From Gemmatimonadota bacterium (GTDB lineage Bacteria > Gemmatimonadota > Gemmatimonadetes > Longimicrobiales > Longimicrobiaceae): a stretch of 61,198 bases of DNA. Below are positions 18,699 through 26,448 of this stretch, in pieces. The notes under the pieces were generated by a model that was not told the DNA's origin, made no database searches, and saw nothing but the letters and a program-made list of their open reading frames with translations. A program made the translations under genes and the position numbers. The stretch is taken from assembly GCA_028287185.1 (NCBI GenBank), contig JAQBQD010000155.1, forward strand, positions 97,609-158,806, read 5' to 3'. The stretch's first letter is position 1. Each line of letters opens with the position of its first letter.

Positions 18699-19334
18699 AT
18701 GCAAGCGCAGTCGTTCTACGAGATCCTGGGGTACGTGGCATCGGTGCTGGTGGCGGTGTCGCTGATGATGAGCAGCATCCTGCGGCTGCGCCTCATCAAC
18801 CTGGTGGGGTCGCTGGCGTTCACCGTCTACGGGCTGGCCATCCACGCCTATCCCGTGGCGGCGGTGAACGGCCTCATCGTGCTCATCAACCTCTACTACC
18901 TGTACAGGATGCTGGGCACGAAGGAGTTCTTCCGGCTGCTGCGCGTGGAGCCGGGCTCCGAGTACCTGCGCTTCTTCCTGGCGTACCACGCGGCGGAGAT
19001 CGGCCGCTTCCTGCCCGACTTCGCCCACACTCCGGCGGACGGCCAGCTCACGCTGTTCGTGCTCCGCGACATGATGCCGGCGGGCCTGTTCATCGGCGAG
19101 CAGGACGGCAGCCGCCTGTGCGTGACGCTGGACTTCGTGATCCCGCAGTACCGCGACTTCAAGATCGGCCGATACCTGTTCCGCGAGCAGGCCGCATTCT
19201 TCCGCGAGCGCGGCATCTCCGAGATCGTGAGCGACCCCGGCAACGCCCAGCACGAGGCGTATCTCAGGAAGATGGGATTCGTCCCGTCCGATCCGTCCAA
19301 CCGCGCCGCCGCCTACCGCCTCGCGATCGGCTGA
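18699..19334 (+). CDS. YgjV-like membrane domain fused to GNAT-like domain
   Basis: A 211-aa protein. Residues about 5-75 form two or three membrane helices resembling the YgjV family (EILGYVASVLVAVSLMMSSI, LRLINLVGSLAFTVYGL). The remainder is soluble and looks like an acyl-CoA N-acetyltransferase: a strand-helix pattern, GRYLFREQAAFFRERG in the acetyl-CoA region and a final YLRKMGFVPS. It would be a membrane-tethered acetyltransferase acting at the cytoplasmic face. Substrate unknown. The 243-base gap upstream shows no other gene. Confidence 0.7.
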   Translation: MQAQSFYEILGYVASVLVAVSLMMSSILRLRLINLVGSLAFTVYGLAIHAYPVAAVNGLIVLINLYYLYRMLGTKEFFRLLRVEPGSEYLRFFLAYHAAEIGRFLPDFAHTPADGQLTLFVLRDMMPAGLFIGEQDGSRLCVTLDFVIPQYRDFKIGRYLFREQAAFFRERGISEIVSDPGNAQHEAYLRKMGFVPSDPSNRAAAYRLAIG

Positions 19335-19471
19335 CGCATCCCGGATTCGGCGGATCGCACCGACGCTCGACGGTCCACGACGCACGAACGGCGGACGAGA
19401 GATCGTCTGCCGTTGGTGTATCCGGTCCACCGATGTAGGTGCATCCCGTCGAGAGACGACCCCGCGCTCCG

Positions 19472-21256
19472 CTACGGGCGGTCCGGCGCGGGCGGCCGGT
19501 CGACGTGCAGGATGCGGGTGGCGGTGACGGGGTCGCGGCCGCGGGGGTGCACCGTCACGCGGAGCTGGTAGTCGCCGGGGCGCACGGCGGGGACGGCCAC
19601 CGCGACGGACCGCGCGAGCACCGTCTGCCCGCCCGCCTCCTCCTTCCATCCCACGCTCACCGGCTCCGTGGGCGCCGCCAGCCCCATGCGCTCCGCCGCG
19701 CGGCGCGCGAAGCCGGGACGGGTGATGGGGATGATGGATACGGAGACGCTCAGCGTGTCCGGCCTCTCGGTCAGGCCGTACACCTCCCAGAACAGCCCCA
19801 CGCGCTCCCCCGCCCGCACGTGGGCGGACCCGCGCGCCATCCCCTCCGCCGCCTCCAGCGTGGCCGGCAGCCCCTCGGTCGCGGAGAGCAGCAACACGTC
19901 GGACAGGTGCACGCCTGCCGGCTCCGCATCCACCCGCACGCCGAAGCGCGCGCGGCCCGTGCGGCCGGCGCTGTCCGCCGCGCGCGCCTCCAGGCTCAAC
20001 AGCACGGGCGCGGGCTCCAGCTCGGCGTGCAGCGCGCCCGTGGCCCCCGTGCGGGCCACGCGCACCTGCGTGGGCTGCCCCGCGCGCGGCAGCAGCGAGA
20101 GCGTGGCGTCGACGGACACGCCGGCGGGCACGCTGTCGCGGTCCAGGTCGTACGCGGCCACCAGCACCCCCCGGCCGCCGCGGCGGAAGAGGGCCACCTG
20201 CGGGTCCAGCCGGGTGAACGACCTGGCGCCGACGAGCGGATACTGCACGCGCGGCCGGTCGGGGTCGGGGTCCATGTCGTTGGGCTTCAGCGACAGCGGG
20301 TCGGCCACCTCCTTGAGCGACGGCAAGAAGGCCCAGGCGTGCGAGGCGTAGTGGCTGACGACCTGCGCACGCTCGGCGCCGATGGTGCGCGGGCGGATGC
20401 GTTCCCACCCCTGCGGCTGGCCGTAGCGGATGAGGAACTCGCCCAGGTCGTCGGCCCAGATCATGCCGTCGGGGCTGCGGGCGCGCTCCTGCAGGCGGGC
20501 CATCACCCAGCGCGACAGGTGCTCGGTGCGGGCCTCGTTGCCGGGCGTGGCGAGCAGGGGGTCGGCCAGGCTCCAGAAGGCGCGCTCCACCGAGTCCTTC
20601 TGCGGCCCGCGCATGTGCCGGTAGCGTCCGCGGTCGCCCGGGGAGAGCAGGATGGACAGGTCCGTCCACTCGTGCCGCGCGCGGGGCTGCATGACGGCCA
20701 GCGCCGAGTCGAACGCCGCCTCCGCGCCCGCGAAGTCGCCCGCGGCGTGCAGCGCGTAGCCGGCCAGCGCACGGCACCACCACGCCTGCGCCCGGCACGC
20801 CCGCGCCGCCGCCAGCGCGTCCGCGGCGCGCCCGCCCTCCACCTGGTAGCGCACGAGCTGCCCCACCACCCACTCGTCCCCTGGCTGACGAGCCGCCGCC
20901 GCGCCCAGGCGCTCCAGCAGCGCCTGCCGCGCCGTGGTGACGGCGGCGTGCTCGGGGGGCGCCACCCAGTCGTCGTGCTTGTCCCCGAACCAGAAGCAGA
21001 AGCGCCCCACGATCTCGTCGCAGTAGCCGGGCGAGCCGCCCGAGTCGTTGCTCCACGGCATGTGCTCGAAGCGCGCGCGCTCGAACGACGCCTGTGCCGA
21101 GCGGGCACCCCGCAGCGTGCGCACCGAGTCGCGGTCCTGCAGGTGCCGCGCGCTGGCCTCCCTTGCCGGAGCGAACTGCGCGCGCAGGAGGGTCGATGGA
21201 AGCGCGGCGGACGCGGCGGCCAGCAGCGCGGCGGCGGGGACGAGGCGAAGGGGCAT
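19472..21256 (-). CDS. exported GWxTD-like domain protein
   Basis: A 594-aa protein with a signal peptide (LVPAAALLAAASAALPS). A helical segment with repeat-like spacing (about 110-200) follows. The central block AFWSLADPLLATPGNEARTE, then WADDLGEFLIRYGQPQGWER, resembles the GWxTD domain common in Gemmatimonadota and Acidobacteriota. The C-terminal half is beta-rich and ends VTATRILHVDRPPAPDRP. Likely periplasmic or outer-membrane associated. Function is not established for the family. The gene stands alone, facing the GNAT-fusion gene. Confidence 0.6.
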   Translation of the reverse strand: MPLRLVPAAALLAAASAALPSTLLRAQFAPAREASARHLQDRDSVRTLRGARSAQASFERARFEHMPWSNDSGGSPGYCDEIVGRFCFWFGDKHDDWVAPPEHAAVTTARQALLERLGAAAARQPGDEWVVGQLVRYQVEGGRAADALAAARACRAQAWWCRALAGYALHAAGDFAGAEAAFDSALAVMQPRARHEWTDLSILLSPGDRGRYRHMRGPQKDSVERAFWSLADPLLATPGNEARTEHLSRWVMARLQERARSPDGMIWADDLGEFLIRYGQPQGWERIRPRTIGAERAQVVSHYASHAWAFLPSLKEVADPLSLKPNDMDPDPDRPRVQYPLVGARSFTRLDPQVALFRRGGRGVLVAAYDLDRDSVPAGVSVDATLSLLPRAGQPTQVRVARTGATGALHAELEPAPVLLSLEARAADSAGRTGRARFGVRVDAEPAGVHLSDVLLLSATEGLPATLEAAEGMARGSAHVRAGERVGLFWEVYGLTERPDTLSVSVSIIPITRPGFARRAAERMGLAAPTEPVSVGWKEEAGGQTVLARSVAVAVPAVRPGDYQLRVTVHPRGRDPVTATRILHVDRPPAPDRP

Positions 21257-21536
21257 GGCAGGCCCGGGGTGCCGCGGTGAGCGGAGGTTGCGTCACGATC
21301 CATCCCCACCGCAGCGGCGCGCAGGCGGAAACGGACGGGGACCACCGCCAATGTGATGCACCTGCCGCGCCGCCGGCCAGGGTTTCGTGGAGAACGACGC
21401 AACCCCTGCGTTCCGGACGATCATCACCGACCGTCGTTCGATGCGCCTCGATCCGGCGGCGGCTCCACCCTTCCGCGGATGCCTCGCACATGCGCCGGCC
21501 CGCCGGCCGCGAAACCGCCCGCGCGGCGGGGAGCGA

Positions 21537-21590
21537 GCCCCGCAGGTGGGCGGAGATGTCGTTGCGGCCCCGGGTTCAACCCGCGGTCCC
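21537..21590. repeat. dispersed intergenic repeat, copy 1
   Basis: The core 21557-21583 matches 49184-49211 (copy 2) at all but two bases and one gap. The flanks (GCCCCGCAGGTGGGCGGA here, GCCCTGCGAAGGCAGGGCGG there) are also related. The element contains a small palindrome (CCCCGGGTTCAACCCG). It lies in the gap 21257-21755, where no gene was seen. Confidence 0.6.
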
Positions 21591-21615
21591 GCGGGGCGCC
21601 TGCTCTCCACCTGGA

Positions 21616-21656
21616 AAACAGAAACCGCGGCCAGGCATCCTCGCCCGACCGCGGTT
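21616..21656 (-). terminator. rho-independent terminator
   Basis: On the minus strand AACCGCGGTC pairs with GGCCGCGGTT (10 bp, one wobble) across a 14-nt loop and is followed by TCTGTTTT. It lies 100 bases past the stop of the NTF2-like gene. Confidence 0.65.
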
Positions 21657-21755
21657 CATCATCCTTCCAACCCAGCGTCCAACTCCAGCGAATCCGCCGA
21701 ATCCGTCACCTCCTGTACAGTCGACGCACTCCGATCTTCGATCGACGCGTCGCCC

Positions 21756-22313
21756 TCAGGTCGCCGGGACGGCCGTCTGCGGGGTTCCGCTGGGCGCGGA
21801 GGCAGTGGCGGTGGCGGGCTTCTGCCACAGGGCGAGCGAGCGGATGGCCCAGTCGCCGCGGTCCTGCGAGAGCACCAGGGTGAAGGTGCCCGACACCTTG
21901 GTCTCGGTGCCGTCGGCGGCCTGGAGGATGTACGAGATGGGGCCCGTGGCGTAGGCCAGGGCGCCGCTGGCGGTGAACTCGCTCATCCCGAGCTGCAGGT
22001 CGCCGATCTTGGGGATGGCGGAGCCCAGGCCCCCGGCGATGGCATCGCGCCCGTGGAGCTGCGTCTGGTCGAACAGCGTGAGCGTCGCCGTCGGCGAGAA
22101 GGTGCGCGCAAAGCCGCGGGCGTCCGAAGAGAGCCAGTCGTCGCGGAAGCGGCCCACCACACGGGTGTACTCGCGCAGCACGTAGCCGTTGTACTCGCGG
22201 TTGCCCGCCCCGCCGTCGATGGCCTCGAACGGCATGGCCTGGGCGTGCGCGGCGCCGGCGGAAAGCAGCAGGGACGCGGAAAGGAGCAGCGGGCGAACGA
22301 TGCGGTTGATCAT
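21756..22313 (-). CDS. exported NTF2-like protein
   Basis: A 185-aa protein. The start at ATG 22313 gives a clean signal peptide (NRIVRPLLLSASLLLSAGAAHA). The mature part has the SnoaL/NTF2-like cone pattern: an N-terminal helix with EYTRVVGRFRDDWLSSD, a strand with FSPTATLTLFDQTQLHGRDA and final strands SGTFTLVLSQ and WAIRSLALWQ. This fold is often a small periplasmic ligand-binding or enzyme scaffold. No catalytic residues can be assigned. It is followed by a good terminator, so it is probably monocistronic. Confidence 0.7.
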   Translation of the reverse strand: MINRIVRPLLLSASLLLSAGAAHAQAMPFEAIDGGAGNREYNGYVLREYTRVVGRFRDDWLSSDARGFARTFSPTATLTLFDQTQLHGRDAIAGGLGSAIPKIGDLQLGMSEFTASGALAYATGPISYILQAADGTETKVSGTFTLVLSQDRGDWAIRSLALWQKPATATASAPSGTPQTAVPAT

Positions 22314-22411
22314 GCGACTACCGGATTTTCTGGTGCACGGAGCGGGATCACGCGCGGAAGGGGCTCGCGCCAGCGCGAAGGCGCCCGGTTCCCAAAACCG
22401 AAGGGAGCCCC

Positions 22412-22442
22412 TTGAAACCCCGCATCGGCCAACTTGTTTCAA
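22412..22442. repeat. short inverted repeat at island edge
   Basis: TTGAAAC at 22412-22418 and GTTTCAA at 22436-22442 are separated by 17 bases. The repeat lies between the NTF2-like gene and the 3' end of the low-G+C island. It could be a weak terminator of the island operon or an operator for the NTF2-like gene. Confidence 0.35.
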
Positions 22443-22484
22443 ACCGTTACAAGCGGCGCGGATGGGGCGCTCCCGTGGCGGCAC

Positions 22485-22628
22485 TCAACCAGATCTACTA
22501 CTATCCCACATTGGCAGTGTCCTGTCGATCCACCGGTCGTCCGTATTGGCAAGCCGCGAATAGTGCTCGAGAACTATCCTCTTGGTGCCCCTCCGCGTCT
22601 CCCGAAACTCGCCTCGGTAGGTCCTCAT
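22485..22628 (-). CDS. possible 47-aa ORF overlapping the primase-like gene
   Basis: It starts at ATG 22628 in a different frame from the primase-like gene and ends 16 bases after it. The product begins MRTYRGEFRETRRGTKRIVL and contains HYSRLANTDDRWIDRTLPMW. It looks more protein-like (Tyr, Trp, charged residues) than the overlapping tail of the annotated gene. No clear ribosome site is seen. It is either a small overlapping gene or the true C-terminus of the larger gene after a frameshift. Confidence 0.25.
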   Translation of the reverse strand: MRTYRGEFRETRRGTKRIVLEHYSRLANTDDRWIDRTLPMWDSSRSG

Positions 22629-23160
22629 ATTGATCCGTATTCTTTGTCCATCTAAGGGCCCCATAACCAGCCAACAAACGATGTCCCACCCATCGCCAAT
22701 CGACGATTGGAGCCGATTCCGGTAGATTCAACAGCAGAATCCTACCCATGAAAGCGATCCACTGACTTGTATTTAGCAACGGCATAGCATACAGGTGGTA
22801 CGAGCGACCTGTAGAGAACATGTAGACTCGATCACAGTTAAACTCTGCGACTACGCGTGCTATTTCGCATTGTTTTGCTTGATTTAGTGATCCAACAAAA
22901 TCAATCATCGGGATATGGAGAACGGATTCCCCAATATACACTCGCGAATGAAAGGCAATCTCCTCGTCTGCCTTCAGGTCCCTACACGTATCCCGAAACT
23001 CCACAACTAAAGACGCGGGGCTAACCTGTTTATAACGCCGGTCGTCGCTAAGACTCTGAGGTCTATATTTGTATATACCAAGTTCCAAGAAATCGATCTC
23101 CGGGTGAGCCGCGCAAATTTCGCGGACAACGGCTACGGGATGATTCAAGTCTGTGTTCAT
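22501..23160 (-). CDS. putative AEP primase-like protein
   Basis: A 219-aa protein in AT-rich DNA, overlapping the dGTPase stop through ATGA, so translationally coupled to it. Possible archaeo-eukaryotic-primase motifs: HIPMIDFVG (motif I with a single Asp, normally D-x-D), YMFSTGRSYHLYAM (the S-x-H motif) and IVDWRWVGHRLLAGYGALRW (motif III region). The single Asp in motif I makes polymerase activity doubtful. The last 40 residues are of low protein quality and overlap another small frame. Pairing with a dGTPase suggests nucleotide- or phage-related defence. Assignment is tentative. Confidence 0.45.
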   Translation of the reverse strand: MNTDLNHPVAVVREICAAHPEIDFLELGIYKYRPQSLSDDRRYKQVSPASLVVEFRDTCRDLKADEEIAFHSRVYIGESVLHIPMIDFVGSLNQAKQCEIARVVAEFNCDRVYMFSTGRSYHLYAMPLLNTSQWIAFMGRILLLNLPESAPIVDWRWVGHRLLAGYGALRWTKNTDQYEDLPRRVSGDAEGHQEDSSRALFAACQYGRPVDRQDTANVG

Positions 23161-24584
23161 CGGCGACCTCCTTCAGGCATCCCGGTGAGCATGTTGAATA
23201 TCTTCACGGCATGGCTGTCAGTCATACCGGAGATATAATCCACGACGAGATGAGAACGGAAAATGGGTTCGTCCGCAGGTTGTTGAGCCGTATAATACTT
23301 GTAAACAAGTAAGTGTTTCTTAGGCAAGAGGGAAAACAGCCTCCGTTCCAGAGCCATTTCCCCATACTTCAGCGGAGCAGTTGATCCCTCAAGTAACCGC
23401 TCAAAGCGCGCGGGAGGGACGAGTAAGAGAGGGCTAAAGCCATCTAGGAGTGTTTGAATAATCCGAAACCCACCGAGTTCGATATCCACTGCTTCACGGG
23501 ATACAAAGATTCGCTCCTTTGCAAATGCTTTCAACCCCGCTAGTGAATCCTTGGCAGTATTGTCATGTTCAAGGAGACTACCTTGATAGTCTCCACCAAG
23601 GATAGCCTGATGATGAGTAGCGTAGCATTCAGCAGCCGAGTCGACGAGATAACGCGTGAGTTCTATTCTGAAGTGAATGAAGTTCGCATTATGTGCTACT
23701 GAATTCGTCGAGTAATCGAGACGGGGTTGTGTGACAAAACGCTGGGTAATAGACGGTAGGTAATGGAAGAACTCTTCCTCATTTACCACACCTTTTTCCA
23801 AAGCGTCTTCGATATCGCTTACACAGTAAGCGATATCATCGGCTGCCTCCATGAGAAACGTGAGGGGATGCCTTTGCGCAGGACCATATTCATCAACCTT
23901 CAACCCAAGCCGTTCCCATATTTCTTTCACTAACCCCAACTCGGATCGGAAGAAACCGGTTTTCTTACGATAAATTTGGGTATCATCCGGCGTCATTCCA
24001 AGATATTTTACAATCGACGCCAGTAACGTGCATGTAAGATTAAGGCCGCTCTCATTCTTCAGCCACTGAAGTCGCGCAACAGTTCTAAATCCCTGAGGAT
24101 TTCCATCAAAATGCTCAAATCCCGCGTAGGATGTGTTAATCTCACGCTCGGAAATATTTGCTTCCCTCCATACCTGTTTGATCGCTTGCTCCTGCTTAAC
24201 AAACCAATCTCGGATTGCAAACTCGCCTAGATGACCGAACGGTGGGTTCCCGATATCATGTAACAAACATGCGTTCTCCACTGCGACGATGAATGGCAAC
24301 CTAAGCCGATCCTCGATTTGCTCTGCCTTGAATAATGAATCAAACACTTTTCTTGCGATTAGCTGACCATACATTGCAACCTCCAACGTATGAGTCAGAC
24401 GGGTTCGGACCGCGGCATTCTTCTCTAACGAAAAGACTTGAGCCTTCGTCTGTAGCCGCCGGAAAGCCGACGACGTGATAATGCGAGCTTTGTCGCTGAG
24501 CATCTCTACTTCGAGATCTCGATCCGGAACGGAACTCTGTATCAGCCGAGCACCTGAAATGACCGTACTGTACCGCGATTCCAT
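23157..24584 (-). CDS. dGTPase-like HD-domain triphosphohydrolase
   Basis: A 475-aa protein of the deoxyguanosinetriphosphate triphosphohydrolase family. The HD metal site is complete: RTRLTHTLEVAMYGQ (His), CLLHDIGNPPFGHLGE (HD) and FLMEAADDIAYCVSDIEDAL (Asp). FEHFDGNPQGFRTVARLQWL is a family signature. It hydrolyses dGTP or other dNTPs to the nucleoside plus triphosphate. Some members deplete dNTPs against phage. Base composition is far more AT-rich than its neighbours (codons such as AAA, ATT and TTT are frequent), indicating horizontal transfer. It is the first gene of a two-gene operon, with a ribosome site GAGAGGGGG. Confidence 0.88.
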   Translation of the reverse strand: MESRYSTVISGARLIQSSVPDRDLEVEMLSDKARIITSSAFRRLQTKAQVFSLEKNAAVRTRLTHTLEVAMYGQLIARKVFDSLFKAEQIEDRLRLPFIVAVENACLLHDIGNPPFGHLGEFAIRDWFVKQEQAIKQVWREANISEREINTSYAGFEHFDGNPQGFRTVARLQWLKNESGLNLTCTLLASIVKYLGMTPDDTQIYRKKTGFFRSELGLVKEIWERLGLKVDEYGPAQRHPLTFLMEAADDIAYCVSDIEDALEKGVVNEEEFFHYLPSITQRFVTQPRLDYSTNSVAHNANFIHFRIELTRYLVDSAAECYATHHQAILGGDYQGSLLEHDNTAKDSLAGLKAFAKERIFVSREAVDIELGGFRIIQTLLDGFSPLLLVPPARFERLLEGSTAPLKYGEMALERRLFSLLPKKHLLVYKYYTAQQPADEPIFRSHLVVDYISGMTDSHAVKIFNMLTGMPEGGRR

Positions 24585-24614
24585 AAGGCCCCCTCTCTAG
24601 TTAGCAGCCGATCC

Positions 24615-24644
24615 AATTTAGCAGTCGTCACTCAGAGAAAGCAA
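24615..24644 (-). promoter_or_regulatory. candidate promoter of the dGTPase operon
   Basis: Minus strand: TTGCTT, an 18-bp spacer and TAAATT, about 30-60 bases upstream of the dGTPase ATG in the AT-rich gap 24585-24705. Confidence 0.45.
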
Positions 24645-24705
24645 CTCGCCTAGACCGTCGACTTGCTGCCTTATAGTAGCCGAAGCTGTTATTCCGCTCG
24701 CTGGC

Positions 24706-26448
24706 TCACCCCTCGCCCACGCGCCGGTACCCCAGGGCGAAGGCCGCCGCCACCAGCACGATGAGCAGCACCCCGTACACGGCCGCCCCGCCGAAGTCGT
24801 AGGCGCGCAGGTCGGACAGCATCTCCACGGAAAGCGGCCGGGTGCGGTGGGTGTAGAGCAGGATGGAGGCGACGAACTCGCCCAGCGCCGTGACCCACGC
24901 CAGCAGCGCCCCGGCGGCCAGCCCCGGCAGCACCAGCGGCAGCACCACGCGGCGCAACGCCGTGAAGCGGCCGGCCCCCAGCGCGGCGGCGGCCTCCTCC
25001 AGCGCGGGGTCGAGCTGGCGGAACGAGGCCAGCGCGGCGTTGGTCACCAGGGGCACGTTGCGGATGAAGTAGGCGATGGGGAGGATGGCGAAGGTGCCCA
25101 CCCACACGAAGCGCCCCGCAAGCGGCCGGTGCACGCTGAACGTCGTCGCCAGCGCCACGGCCAGCACGGTGCCGGGCAGTGCCCACGGGAGCGCGACCAG
25201 CGCCGCCACGGCGCCCTTGCCGCGAAAGCGCCGGCGCGCCAGCAGGTACCCCGCCGCGAAGGCGAACGCCACGTTCGCCAGCGTCGCCGCCGTGGCCATG
25301 CGCAGCGAGTTGAGCACCGGCACCAGCCGCTCGGGATCGGTGAACAGCGCGCGGTAGCCGGACGCGGAGTAGACGGGCGGAAGGATCTGCGTGGTCCACG
25401 TCCCTTCCGGCACGAACGAGACGAGAAGCACCGTCAGATGCGGCAGCAGCAGGAAGCCCGTGAACAATGCCGCCACCGCCGTCAGCACCCATCCCCGCCG
25501 CGCCTGCGTGCGCGGCGCGGGACCCAGGCCCTTGGATGCGCCGGTGTACTCGCGCGAACCCTCGATCCGGCGGAGGCCGGCGAGGAAGAGGAGGGAGGTG
25601 ACGGCGAGGACGACCGCCTCCACCGCCACCAGGCCCTCCTCGCCGTTCAGCTTGCTGGCGTAGATCTGCGTGGTGAGCACGCGGAAGCCGCCGCCGAACA
25701 CGTAGGGCGCGCTGAACGAGGCCATCGAGGTCATGAAGACGAGCAGCGACGCGCCGCCCAGCGCCGGCCCCAGCATGGGCAGCGTCACCCGCCGCAGCGT
25801 GGTCCACCACCCGGCGCCCAGCGCGGCGGCGGCCTCGGCGTACCCGCCGTCCAGCCGCGAAAGGCCGGCGGCGGCGAAGAGGTAGAAGTAGACGTACATG
25901 GTGTAGGCGTGCACCAGCAGCACGGCCCAGGGGCCCGCCAGCCGCCACGGCGCCTCCGTCATGCCCAGCACCGTCTGCACGCCGCGGGTGAGGAAGCCCG
26001 TCTCGCCGTACAGGAAGAGGAACGAGATGGTGCCCACCAGCGGCGGCAGCAGCACCGGCATGGCCGCCAGCCCGCCCAGCAGCCGGCGCCCGGGAAAGTC
26101 CCGCCGGGCGAACAAGAAGGCGAGCGGCACGCCGATGAGCGCGGAGAGCACCACGCTGGCCGCGCTGATCCACACGCTGGCCCACAGCGCCCCCAGCTCC
26201 GCCGGGCTGCCGAAGAAGCGGCGCCACGCCTCCAGCGTCGCGTGCCCGCGCTCCGTGACGCTCGCCAGCAGCACGAACAGGTTGGGATACAGGACGAGCC
26301 AGAGCAGGATCAGCAGGACGGGCGCGATCACCCACCAGTCCCCCCGCCGCCCCGCGCCCTCCGCGTCGACGCGGCCGTCCGCTCGCCCTTCCGCCGCCAC
26401 CTCCGTCGACGCAGGTCCGGCGGAAGGGCGGTCAATGGACGTGCTCAC
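24706..26448 (-). CDS. ABC transporter permease, fused two-unit (FbpB-type)
   Basis: A 580-aa inner-membrane protein made of two homologous permease units in one chain. Each unit has about six membrane helices and its own EAA loop (YAEAAAALGAGWWTTLRRVT and LEEAAAALGAGRFTALRRVV). This architecture is typical of ferric-iron (FbpB/SfuB), 2-aminoethylphosphonate and thiamine importers. The start is GTG 26448, which overlaps the TGA of the ATPase gene. It ends the three-gene operon (binding protein, ATPase, permease), just beside the low-G+C island. Confidence 0.88.
   Translation of the reverse strand: MSTSIDRPSAGPASTEVAAEGRADGRVDAEGAGRRGDWWVIAPVLLILLWLVLYPNLFVLLASVTERGHATLEAWRRFFGSPAELGALWASVWISAASVVLSALIGVPLAFLFARRDFPGRRLLGGLAAMPVLLPPLVGTISFLFLYGETGFLTRGVQTVLGMTEAPWRLAGPWAVLLVHAYTMYVYFYLFAAAGLSRLDGGYAEAAAALGAGWWTTLRRVTLPMLGPALGGASLLVFMTSMASFSAPYVFGGGFRVLTTQIYASKLNGEEGLVAVEAVVLAVTSLLFLAGLRRIEGSREYTGASKGLGPAPRTQARRGWVLTAVAALFTGFLLLPHLTVLLVSFVPEGTWTTQILPPVYSASGYRALFTDPERLVPVLNSLRMATAATLANVAFAFAAGYLLARRRFRGKGAVAALVALPWALPGTVLAVALATTFSVHRPLAGRFVWVGTFAILPIAYFIRNVPLVTNAALASFRQLDPALEEAAAALGAGRFTALRRVVLPLVLPGLAAGALLAWVTALGEFVASILLYTHRTRPLSVEMLSDLRAYDFGGAAVYGVLLIVLVAAAFALGYRRVGEG

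Noticed and set aside
22490..24690. Attachment-site direct repeats bounding the low-G+C island
   Set aside because: Only a 7-base inverted match (ATAGTAG) was seen near both edges. That is too short to support site-specific integration.
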